64,000 bases of DNA from Rotaria macrura (Eukaryota; Rotifera; Eurotatoria; Philodinida; Philodinidae), in contig OENT01000574.1 in NCBI GenBank assembly GCA_900239685.1, forward strand, positions 32,620 to 96,619. The letters run 5' to 3'. The first letter of the stretch is position 1; each line of letters opens with the position of its first letter. The notes under the pieces are model-generated. The model saw only the letters and a list, made by a program, of their open reading frames with translations, did not search any database and was not told the DNA's origin. Positions 36,504 through 47,800 of this stretch are shown piece after piece. The position numbers and the translations under genes were made by a program.

Positions 36504-39500
36504 TTTTCTATAGAATCAATACCTGTAACTTAACTTTTAAATAGGGACTACAAAACCAATAATTTTCAATGAAATTAATAATAATACAGCAAATATTAAT
36601 CTCTCTGCAAGAGAATATTATATCGTTCGTAAGGCTACGATTTGATTATTTCTAAAAGAAAAAAAAAAGAACCATCCAATAATAAACCGACTGTGATGAA
36701 TTATTTTGGAACGTCTAACATAGAACCGAAGTGCATAAAGTAAGCGGAGGAACAAAAATAAAGAAAAAAGAAATACGCCGCTTTTGCCATTCGACGGTTA
36801 ACTTTCCTGTGTCATCCCACGAACGGAATATTTAGAGGAAAAAAAATATATATACAAAATTGAGTGACATTTCTATCTGGAGTAGAAAGAAAGAAAAAGG
36901 GAAAACTTTACTATTAAAAAAGACTTTACACTAACGTTAATTGAGTCGTCAGAATGAACATGTGTAAAGAGGCAACTGAAATATAGAACTGAGAAAAGAA
37001 AAAAGAATTGTTTCATTTAACTTAGTAAAAGGCCATCTAATAGAATGAGTAATAAACACTTCATACTTTTCTTGGTTCTCATGTGCTGACATAGAGAGAA
37101 GATATTAAAGTACTTACACATTTAATCAATAAGTAAACTTAATAATTGATGGCAGCAATGACATCAAAAAAGTATTTCTTTTCTCTAGAATTACACATTC
37201 AAAAATTAAAATGATTGATATACGTGTAAAAGATTAAATTAAATTAAAATAAATGTTGCATGTCAAGATAAATCTACTTTTTCGTAGAAGCCTACTTTTG
37301 ATGTCGAACTAGATGTAGCGAGCAAAGAAAACATATTCAAATATAATTTCTCAGTGAACGAAGTATTACGAGTTCTATTATGCGAGAATAATTACTTACA
37401 CGATTGATAAGAGATGCACTGACAACTACAAACTTAGATTGGCTTGTCAACAGATGAATAGAAAAGATGAAGTATGCATCATCGGTGCCTTCGTCAATTT
37501 TTTTCTTTAATCGAGAAACTTTTCGACACTTCATTAATCAAGCTGATTCATTTCTATGCTTATTTCATGCATCGTTATCTTTAGTCTTGAAATATTATAG
37601 AAAGATAATTGTCAAATGTATGATCTTTCTAAGAATAGAAAACAATTTTCATCTGGTCAATGTAGTGGAAGTTTATAATCACGATATCCTCAAATATCAA
37701 AAATTCGTTCATAATATCACATTAGAAATATAAAGATGAAACATCACTACTGCATTACATTTGAATATTATCTATAAAACTCGTCATTATAATTGTGGCC
37801 CTAAAACGCATGTCTTTATTCAATAGAAGAATAATCCAACAAGAATATTCTCACTAGTCACATTTGTTGTTCGAAGGTTCATTTAAATGATGATAATTTT
37901 TTTCTCTGAATGACACGTACTAGATTAAAAGATAAACAGAAACATTTCACATGAATTTTAATAGAATATACTAAAATGTTGAAGTGTAAATCAACATTTT
38001 CAAAGCTAAGTTATTATCGTGTGTTTAATTGTTCATCTATTCTCTTCATCGATCCATTCATATTCACAAACATCGAATAGAACAATAATTTCATATGATA
38101 ACTCTATTCTGATGCCAAGAGAATTACACATCATGCTTTCTGTCATAACATAATTTATCAATATCTTATTGTCTAGTCAATGATTACATTCTTCAATTTA
38201 GTGCATCATTCTATGCATGAATGTTCGATAATGTGTACGAGACTTTCTAGAGAGAAAAAAAAGAGAAAAGACTTGACAGATTTACGAACGCACAATGTAG
38301 AAATACATAGTACTATAAGAAAGGTTGACATCGATATTCACTCTTACATTGACATGCAAACTTTTAAATACATCTCTTTTCTTTATGTAACGATACATAT
38401 CGCTTCTTTTGAATGTATGTAACTAACCGTTCGAGATCTACTTATAAACTTCATATCCGTATGAAGACTTGGGCTAGTATTATATATATATATATGTATT
38501 GTCAATTAATGTCAAGAAATAAATCAAAATAAACATGGAATAATTTCTCCACGTCGTCAGATTGCATCAGTTCTTTGTAAAAGTCATTGACACATATTGT
38601 ATTTAACGAACTATGTAAACTTCAAACAAATTCAATGTCAATATAGTTATCTAATAAATCGATTCATTTTAATCATGCTAATGTTTTCTTTTAGACGAAT
38701 TTATACATTATACTTTTCTTTCATTGAAATAGTACAATGCGAATTATTTGATGATATTGTCTTTGACAATAAAAAGTAGACTCGTTAGGACATTTGTCTT
38801 ATGAAAGCAGTCTGACTATTGCATCATTGCTTTACATTGATCGGTATAGAATTATTTTTCTGGGATCTATTCTAGTCTCTCGTTTTGCTGAAAGTAAATT
38901 CATTTAATGTGAATTTATCTTTTCTATTGTTTCTTTCTGTCGATAATTGTATTGAGACTTTACATACATGAGTGAGTTTTTCTTCTTGACTGAACTATGA
39001 TCATGGTTATGATCACATGTGTTTTATCATTATTCAATGTGTTTTTGTTCATACAAGGAAAAGAAATTAAGAAGTCATTGTGAAACCATCGCTTATACTC
39101 ATGATGATGAATTTCGTTAACAGCATCTTCGTCGATGATTGACTCACTTTCATAGATGAATCATGTCATAATACGTGGTGGCAAACTCTTTGTTCTGGTT
39201 TTGAAAAGACAAAGCGCGCTCTTAAATTTATGGACATTGTCTCTTAAAAGAACTTTATCACATCTATTGTTTCATTTACTTAATCGAATGTTGACCTTAC
39301 TCAGATTGTGTCTAGTTTTCATCGATCTATGATTTACAAGATGATTCACTTCAAACGTTATGTTATTGAACTTTCGTAGTTCTTCTATATAAAAAACAAA
39401 CTATTGTTTTTTTGCATTTCTTATCATAGATTTTCGTAGGTGGACATCATCAGTTTCATTGTAATGATGATATTAATAGTGACAGATATTTGATAAGTAA

Positions 39501-39955
39501 GTGGATGATAGAAACGCTGCGGGTTATATGACATCAAACGGTCTTTCAGTATGAATAAAAGTCATCCAGTTTTGTTGTGTACGTTTTCAATAACTATTCA
39601 TGTCTATACTGTTCATCGAATGATTGCGAACACTTTAGTCGTTGAACGTAGATTCACTAAAGATAATTTTATTTTTTAACACAACATTAACATTTTTTTA
39701 ATAGATCATTAAATAAAGTCTCATTCATTTTTAATAGAAGCATAGAACTGATTCAGTTTTCACACATTCATCTTCTTCATTCGTATGAATATATTATCAT
39801 TTGAAAGTAATTTTTCTTGGCTACTCAATCCGCATACACTACAGTCTATCATGTGTATTGAATGTTTTTTATCTGTTTAGAATGACCAGTAATGAGACGA
39901 ATCGAATATTCATTTTGATATTTTTCTTCCAATCATTATTGAAATTAGATTTAAT

Positions 39956-39984
39956 ACATCTATATTCATAATGAATATAGATGT
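39956..39984. repeat. Perfect 14-bp inverted repeat with 1-nt spacer
   Basis: Arms ACATCTATATTCAT and ATGAATATAGATGT are exact reverse complements separated by one A. This is a strong cruciform or hairpin candidate in the intergenic region. Confidence 0.85.
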
Positions 39985-41070
39985 GGAAAAAATCTAATAG
40001 ATAAATCATTCATCTTGCCAATAATATTTCGTAAAACTTAACAATACAATAAACAAGTACCAAAACGAATGAATCTCTAGAAGCTACAGCAAGTTTTAGG
40101 GTCGAAGCTTGTGTTTTAGCTTTCACAAGAGTATTATTTTACCAATAAATTTTTCAACTTATTAAGATCATTTTCCAATAGAAACAATCTTCATTGAATG
40201 AATACAAGTGAATGGTAGAGAAGACTATTTTCTAAGTTTTCGAATGTTCAAATTGTTGATTTTCTCAGATTTCGTCGAAACGTTTTCAATACAAAGTTTT
40301 AAATGAGATACGTGGATTGAAACAATGACAACTTCTGTCATAGTTTCAATTGTTCGACATGGCAATAGATGATATTTACGTAATTTAGTCCTGCGCATGA
40401 AAGAGTCTAACATGGTCGACGTGTCACGATAGAAAATCCAAAAAAGAAAACTATTGTTATTCATTGACCAATGAACTCAATTCAGATCTATGCAAAATAC
40501 AAAGACGACTATTTGACATGATAACTAAACAAAATTATTGATGTATATCGTTGAAAGTTTTCCCGTCCATTCATGGTGCGATGTTTCAAAAAAAAGGAAG
40601 ATTAAAAAACATATCTTATAGATTCATTGATCTCTCTAATGCTTACATATGAACATTCTTTTCCTCGCAATGTACTAAATCTTGTCTTGCGTTCGAATAT
40701 CTTCGAGTTTTTCTTAGAGAAAACAACTTTATAGTAGTTAGTTCGGATACCTGGAATTTTGTGTTCCTAGACTTAGTATGATTCATTTAATAAAATCTTC
40801 TTGAATCATTAGAAAAGTATCATACATAAAATGAAATATGAACATGCCTATCTATTCTACTCGTTAAAGATAGTAGCGACAAATGCTTGTACTACTCAAC
40901 GTGATTTTATACGAAAACAACATTTTGTCGTATTCGCCAAATAAATACACCAATGAATCAATTTTCAAAAGCGTGCACGATGATGACTGAGAATGAATCT
41001 TTTGTTAAACTTCATTTATATGAACCTAGATGATTTTCATTTCATAGTTGAATTAATGATATCGAAATAT

Positions 41071-41084
41071 TTTTTCTTCTATAG
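41071..41084 (+). promoter_or_regulatory. Acceptor-like site abutting the MIC10 start codon
   Basis: A pyrimidine tract ending in TATAG immediately precedes the ATG. It fits a 3' splice site of a 5'-UTR intron or a spliced-leader acceptor with zero-length native 5' UTR. Confidence 0.5.
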
Positions 41085-41465
41085 ATGGCATCATATAAAT
41101 CTTCAATAGTATCGGAAAATTCACGTGGTATAAAGTGGGATCGATGTTTAACAGATTCTATTATTAAAACAGGTTTAAAGAGATATCTGATTATTTAATT
41201 AAATTTTATTAATTCTATTTATTATGATTTTAGTTTCGGGCTTGGCATTAGGTCTTGTCGTTTCAACTATTTTCTTTAAACGTAAAATATTGATGTCGAA
41301 AATTTTGAAATCTATGAATATTCTAACGTTCTAAGATTAGGTCGTCCATGGCCAGTTTTCTTTGGTACAGGAATAGGTATAGGAATGGGTTACAGTAATT
41401 GTCAAAATAGTTTACGTTCACCCTATGTTCATTCGCAATCATTATCAACAATGAAATCCGATTGA
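41085..41465 (+). CDS. MICOS10: MICOS complex subunit MIC10, 3 exons
   Basis: A small inner-mitochondrial-membrane protein that bends cristae junction membranes. Exons 41085-41172, 41234-41281 and 41341-41465 total 261 nt (86 aa; human MIC10 is 78). The conserved N-terminal segment KWDRCLTDSIIK is followed by two transmembrane segments. The first is Gly-containing (SGLALGLVVSTIFF, then KRRPWP); the second carries the glycine-repeat motif GTGIGIGMGYSNC. The tail is polar. The glycine repeats drive oligomerisation in the family. The introns are about 60 nt. The exons are too short to appear as long open frames, so the gene is easily missed. An acceptor-like TTCTATAG directly abuts the ATG. Confidence 0.93.
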
Positions 41466-44400
41466 CATATATCCATAGCTAGTAAGAAAACAGTAAGATC
41501 AATAAATTTATTACACGATAATATTTTAGATTTCAATCAGAGAGTACACGATCTTCTATATGATCTAAAGATGAATATCTTTTGATTTAGTTTATTATTG
41601 ATGTGTGCGTGTTTGTGTGTTCATTCTACGAAATAAACAAGTATAATTATTCTTCTATTATGTTTTAATGGATTTCAAGTGTAAGCTTCTTCAGAGTGTG
41701 TATATCAGTATACATATTCAGAAGACTTATGACAGTATAATAGAATAAAAGGAAAAGAAATAATCAAATTGATCTTCTAGTTTTGGATGACATATACATG
41801 ATTTCTCATCGAAGAAAAAGTTAGAAATAAATCGATCGATAGGCTTTGTCCAGATTTGTTTATTGTAATCCCCATAAGATTCAGCTGAGCTTATCATGTC
41901 TAGATTTTGACAGATATATTCAATTATCGGTAGTTCTTTCATCTTTTTTTTTTCTGTTGTATTATATTTATTACATAAATGATAAACATGTATTGTCAGG
42001 AGAAGATGTTATTTTTCTTTTTCAAAAACAATCAAGTTATATTAAAATTCTGTGCGTGTGATCGATTAATTGTTATTCAAAATAGATGAAAAATTTGATT
42101 AAGACGACATAAGATTGATTTATTATTGGACTTTTCATTTTCTTTTCTTTGTGTCTCCTTTCTTTAAACATTAGATTGTGATTACACAAAGTATAGAGTT
42201 CGACGTGATGGAGGGATAATCGACGGTCTTTTTTTCTTCTTTGCACAATCGATAGTTGTGAGGCGACATTCTCTCTTTTTTTTCCCTATGTCTATGTGTT
42301 CTTTTATTGATATGATTATTATTTGGTGGCGGTAGGAGAAGAAGGAGAAGAGTGGGCGAGTCTCATTTTAATATATATTGCTGCATATGTTTGCATGTGC
42401 TATTCAATGTGTATATGGGTCCAGTCGGGCCATAAGAAAAGAGAAAAGGAACAAGAAAATGAACACTGTGTCGCTTATAGACGCAAGAGAACAAGTAGAG
42501 AAAAACAGAAAGCGACATAGAGAGAGAGAGAGAGCGCAAGATCGAAAGAAAAAGAATAGATCAAAAAATGACTGTAAGTGTGGGCAGTTTGGTCGACATG
42601 TGAATGGTGATGGGTTGAAACATACATTGCACCCCAGAGATTTCTTTGTAAGTCGTTGTTTCATGTGTCTGTGACAAAATTAGTTCAAATTCATCAATCA
42701 CTTATTTCCATGTGTTAGGGTTTTTCAAGGTTTTCTCTACAATTGCCTTGATATGTATATCTGTTCTATCATCATCATGTAACATTTATTTAAAGATTTA
42801 TACACCTAAGATTTGTTCATACTCATCTTGTCTCCTTAATTTACAGATGGTAAGCACATCAGAAAGAAAGACCACGTAACGAAAGCTGAGTAAATGAATC
42901 TCATTTTATTCTTTTTTTTCTTTCTCTTGTGTCGTTATATCAAGTGAAAGTAATACGAGATGACGATATTACGTACTACAAACATGCATCTCTTATCTTT
43001 CTGATGAAATGCATCATTATGTTAGTGTTCTTTGTTCAATAAAAAATATATCGATGTTCGACCGAATGAATTCATATTGGACATATCGCATTCGATGTGT
43101 TGCTGATAGAATTGTTTGTATTAATGTTATTAGAAGATTTCTCTTTTGATTTAATCAAACCTTGAAAGACGATGATGATATTATACTTGATGCATTCATA
43201 GTCATCAGTTTTTGCAGCATAAAGAAAGTCATCAAGTAATAAAAAGCATAAGAGAATGCAAGGGCGAACTTCTATTTATGTCATCTATTGCAAATATGAT
43301 ATGTTTACAAGTGCAGGAAAGAATCTGTGCATATTAAAATCAAATCAAGTTTTGGGAAAATTTCCATCGGTAATAATATATTCTTTGAGAAGAAATCATT
43401 TTTTCTCAATAATTTGAACATGTCCTTGTACAGATACAATCTGAATAGTTCACATGGTGGTAGAGAGTATGGCTTTTACCGGTAAGGTTCATGTGAGATT
43501 GTTCACTATTCTATGCGTTAGATTTCTTTCAATAGATTTTTACTGGAAAATCCTGTTCTAATTATACATGCCTAATAGATGAATAAATTAAGGTTCAGGT
43601 CTTTGTTCGGACGTTGTATTGTTTTTCTTCTCTTCTTTTTTCTTTGTTAGTTTTTATTATCAGTGGAATCTGAAAAATAGGAACAAGTTGAAGCAAATGA
43701 GAATATCATCTGTAAACGATTTACGTAGAATAAAAGCATAGAGAAAAAAAAACGAAGAATATTAGCGTGTCATCGTCATTCCATTCATTTTCCTTTTCTT
43801 TTTTTTTCTCTCCGTCGTTTTTTTTCCATGCTATTCTGAAATCGACAGGAGCACAAACCTAATTTTTTTCTCTTATTCAGTAAGTGAATGAACGTGATGA
43901 CACTCCGATGGGCATCCGTTCATTGCTAAATCTAAGTAAGTCATTTTATCTTGCGGAAACACATCTGTAGAAGACATGTCTAACGCATCTCAGTTTTATT
44001 TATTTTTACTGTTTGATTTAATGACAGAAGTAGTCTTAGGTTTTTTTTTCAGACATGATTGTAACGTACAAGCATGTCTTTTTTTTTCCTTCTTTTACAA
44101 GGACAACAGACACACTAGCACTAAGTAGTTTCTATGAAGGTTACGAATATCGACTAATTCATATTCATATAATCTACAAGACATCGTTTATATTCCAATC
44201 GAGTAAAAATATTGATTTTCTTTATTTATAATGCCTAACAAATAAAGCAAAATTAATAGAAATCTAGCAATGCCATTTATTTATTAATTGAACTGAATCA
44301 TAAATAAAATAGAAGGATTAAGATCGTTATTTTGGGTTTCTTTTACAATATAAAGTTCATTTTCTTGAAGTTTTAAAAACACATTCAAAAGTTGTGTGTT

Positions 44401-44466
44401 CAATATCACTTGGAAGAATCTTACTGTTCTTTTTTTATATAGTCATTCTCCTTCTGTCTTTCTCTC

Positions 44467-44486
44467 TCCCGCGAAATCCCGCGAGA
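44467..44486. promoter_or_regulatory. GC-rich tandem site, E2F-like
   Basis: Two adjacent 10-mers, TCCCGCGAAA and TCCCGCGAGA, stand out in strongly AT-rich DNA about 385 nt upstream of the TRIM-NHL start. The first resembles an E2F-type site on the minus strand (TTTCGCGGGA). Function is inferred only. Confidence 0.35.
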
Positions 44487-44739
44487 CTCAGAGTATACAT
44501 CCTGTATTTCCATCTTCTTATTATTCTTTTTTCCTTGAGCTTCAGTTAACTTATCATATAATTGATACGAGAGTTCGTTGATCTTTGCTCATCGTCTCTA
44601 TTTATTTGTATGAACAACTCCGAGTGCGTATAGGTCGACGATCCTCAACCAAGGTTACATGTATTCTTGCCGTCAGCTTGTTCTTCCTTTTTTTTCTTTT
44701 TCATCATGGATCATGCATCAATGTCGATTTATGTTGATC

Positions 44740-44746
<7 letters not shown>

Positions 44747-44787
<41 letters not shown>

Positions 44788-44812
44788 ACATATATGTATA
44801 TGTAAATATATA
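44747..44812. repeat. (TA)n microsatellite
   Basis: A long TA dinucleotide tract, interrupted by GTATACAT units at its 3' side. It ends about 60 nt before the TRIM-NHL start codon, so it probably lies in the promoter or 5' UTR. Confidence 0.9.
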
Positions 44813-44869
44813 AATTGTAAGCTTCAGATGTGATATAACGGTAAATGATATGAAAACTCTGTAATAAAA

Positions 44870-47800
44870 ATGGGTTCAACATTAGTGGAAACAATTAATA
44901 TTAATGCGAAAGATTTCACTGAACATTTTCTAACATGTTCTACCTGTATCAATCAATATTCATCTGATTCTCATGAACATCAACCAAAACTATTGCCATG
45001 CTCACATACAGTTTGTCGTCAATGTTTAGAACATATTGTTAGTTCACAACCAAGATCGGATGCCATTAAATGTATGTACATACTTCATTTTTATTGATTC
45101 TGCTTTATACTACTATATCTAAATATAGGTCCTATTTGTCGAGAACATATTCTATTACCTAGAGGTGAATTCATTTAAGAATTGGTTTCAATTTTCTATA
45201 AGAAAAATATCTCAATTGAAATTTTAGGCGGTGTTACCTCATTTCCACCTTCATTTATTGTTAATCAATTACTTGATTTAATGGTCAGTCAACGTCGTGA
45301 TGTTATTCCCAAATGCGATTCACATACAAATGAAGAATTATTGTTTTGTGAAACATGCGATAAAATTTTTTGTCAACTCTGCGATCAACATCAAATATCA
45401 GCTGAACATACAGTTGTACCGTTCTCATTAGCTATTAAACGTATGAATGAAATACTTTCGTTCAAAGCATCGAAAAGTAAGTATTGATAAAATAATAAGC
45501 AAGATAATTCTTCTCTAGAAATGAATTCAGCTAGTATGTGTTTTTTTTGCTTCTTCTTATGTTACGTTTAGAAAATAATCTTATCATAGTAATTGCAATA
45601 GAAGTACGAGATTACAGTGTTTAGGTTATTTGCTTCAAGCAAGGAAACCTTGTCAAGGGATAAAACCCATAGTGAGATAACTCTTATCTCATTAGATAGA
45701 TTCTATTTGAATTGATAACAGTTACTAAGGATTTATCACGTTAAGCTTGCTCCTTCGTATGATATCGGTAAATCACGAACCCATAGGTCTTTTTTAACGA
45801 ATCGTCATGCTTCATTTCATGTTGCTAACAACAATGTTCTGTATGATTGAGTTTCGCAAGAAAGAAAAACATTTCTTTTGTTTTGATAAACCTATTTAAT
45901 TGTAAAAGTGTTTGGCTTGATAACAGCATTGAAAATTTTATAATTTCAGTGCATCATCATATGACTTGTAGTGAAAAATAAAATATACAACAACAATTTT
46001 CCACATGATAATTGATATTCAGTTCAGAAGGATGTTTTTTTTGTCACAAGACATGGGCTATCCAAACGAAATGAGGTTCTTTTACTTTTAATAGGATATT
46101 ATTCAATATGAGATATTGCATATCAACCGTGAAGCGAAGAAGAATGCGAGAAATTGAAATGTTTCGTGGAATGTTTATTCCTCTCTTGAGAATGTTCCAG
46201 GTCACTTATCAATAGAACTTTATTCAATTTTATAGATATCTTACAAATTCTATATCACTCACGAAATACCTACAAATCAATGAACACTTGTTTTTAATGT
46301 TTCATCTCTTCTCAATAGAACTTACTTGAGGAAATAAAGCCAAAAATAACTGCAAAATCCTCCTTATAATAGAAGATCTCGAATCTTCTATTATATTTCA
46401 ACGCAAAAAAAATGTCCGGGAGCGTCTTTAATTCAAAATAAGAAAAACAAATAGGCATATTTTTATGAAAATAAAGTAATCAAAGAGAATCTTCTACGAT
46501 GGGGAAGAGTTTACTTCAAGAATATAACAACGTCATTGACGAGAATTTATTATTTATTTGAACTCTACGATACTCGTTCTCCGAAATAACTAAAACCTTG
46601 ATCTTGAAATCAATTTAAACTAACAGACGCATGTATATAAATATATATATACATCTAAAGTAATATGCTCTTGACAAACATTGAAGGTAGACATGAATTA
46701 GTTCATAAAATCTCGTCAATAGTTCTTACGTATCCGTCACTTATACTTGTCAGTGTCAATCGCTTGGCATTTTTCTTTTGGTTGTTGAACTAAACGTGCC
46801 TAATAAGTAATTTATCACTTGTATACACTTTCTCAGGAGAATTTCTCTTCATCTATACTAAATATTGATGATGTTACTTTCGATTTCAATGCAAATCTAA
46901 AAATCATGTTGGCGATTGATCAAAAACATTTCACAAGTAGAAAATTCGAAATAATTAAATACCTCAATAATGAAACACGAGTATTGTGATGAATTCTAAC
47001 TATTTCTTACACAAAATTCTCTTACTTTGATCGAAATTAATTCATTCACCCAACCGATGATTACATATGACTAGCAGAAAACTATCTATTGGTTTATGAA
47101 GATCATAATTCAATGAAATCATATTGAAACTTGTAGATAAATTCTATCTATTATTAAACATAAACTATCCATCAGTATCTTTGAAGCAATCTTCCAGTAA
47201 ATATATAGTTTCTCGTCAAGTAGTCATCTTCAGAATCGGAAGTTTTCAAAGATAAGAGTGTTCACTTAAATAAATTCATATTTGAAGTAATAATAGATTC
47301 TATTCTTAATACTACTTGTTGTCATGTCTCTGAAATGAAGTTTTCATAAAATAAGTTCAATGAATTACATAGAAGAAAAAGACATATTTTCCATGAATAT
47401 ATCTCATTCGTTTTCTTCTCTTTTTTCTTAATTATTCTTAAGATTTACGACTCTTTTCCGATTGTTTTCCATTCATAGCTACCAGTTGTTTGGATCATGC
47501 ACTTGAACTCGTGAAAAATGAAATTCATCGACTTGATAGTAGTATGGAGAAAGCTGGTAAATAAGAATTGTAAACATGTTGAATGATCAAATTATATATT
47601 GATTTCTTAGCTGAAGCTATTGATCGATCATTTAATGAAATAAAAAGTTATGTTGAAAATCGTCGTCAAAATTTACTACAATCACTTAAAACAACAAGAG
47701 ATTATAAATTGAAAGTTCTCAATGATCAATTGAATGTTATATTAAGTAAATTTTTGAAAATAAAATAAAACAATCCTATCTATCTTGATTGATTTTGTAA

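Larger units (their letters stand above)
36504..41084. other. Divergent intergenic region between RSK and MIC10
   Basis: 4.6 kb between two genes transcribed away from each other, so it should hold both promoters. An acceptor-like CTATAG lies 4 nt upstream of the RSK ATG on the minus strand. It also contains a perfect 14-bp-arm hairpin (39956-39984) and a TA run near 38487. Open frames such as 37467-37733 (+) show no family features. Confidence 0.55.
41466..44869. other. Intergenic stretch with simple repeats upstream of TRIM-NHL
   Basis: Contains AATAAA hexamers soon after MIC10 (near 41499 and 41629), a GA-rich run at about 42519-42535, long T-rich tracts at 43790-44100, a GC-rich 10-bp direct repeat at 44467-44486, and a long TA repeat just before the next gene. 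The overlapping frames at 42323-42674 are low-complexity purine-rich sequence and I do not call them genes. Confidence 0.6.

Noticed and set aside
37467..37733. 88-codon plus-strand frame between RSK and MIC10
   Set aside because: No recognisable motif, no splice-linked exons, and a length within chance expectation for this base composition.
42323..42674. Overlapping 65-98-codon frames upstream of TRIM-NHL
   Set aside because: Low-complexity purine-rich sequence (Lys/Arg/Glu runs) open in several frames at once.
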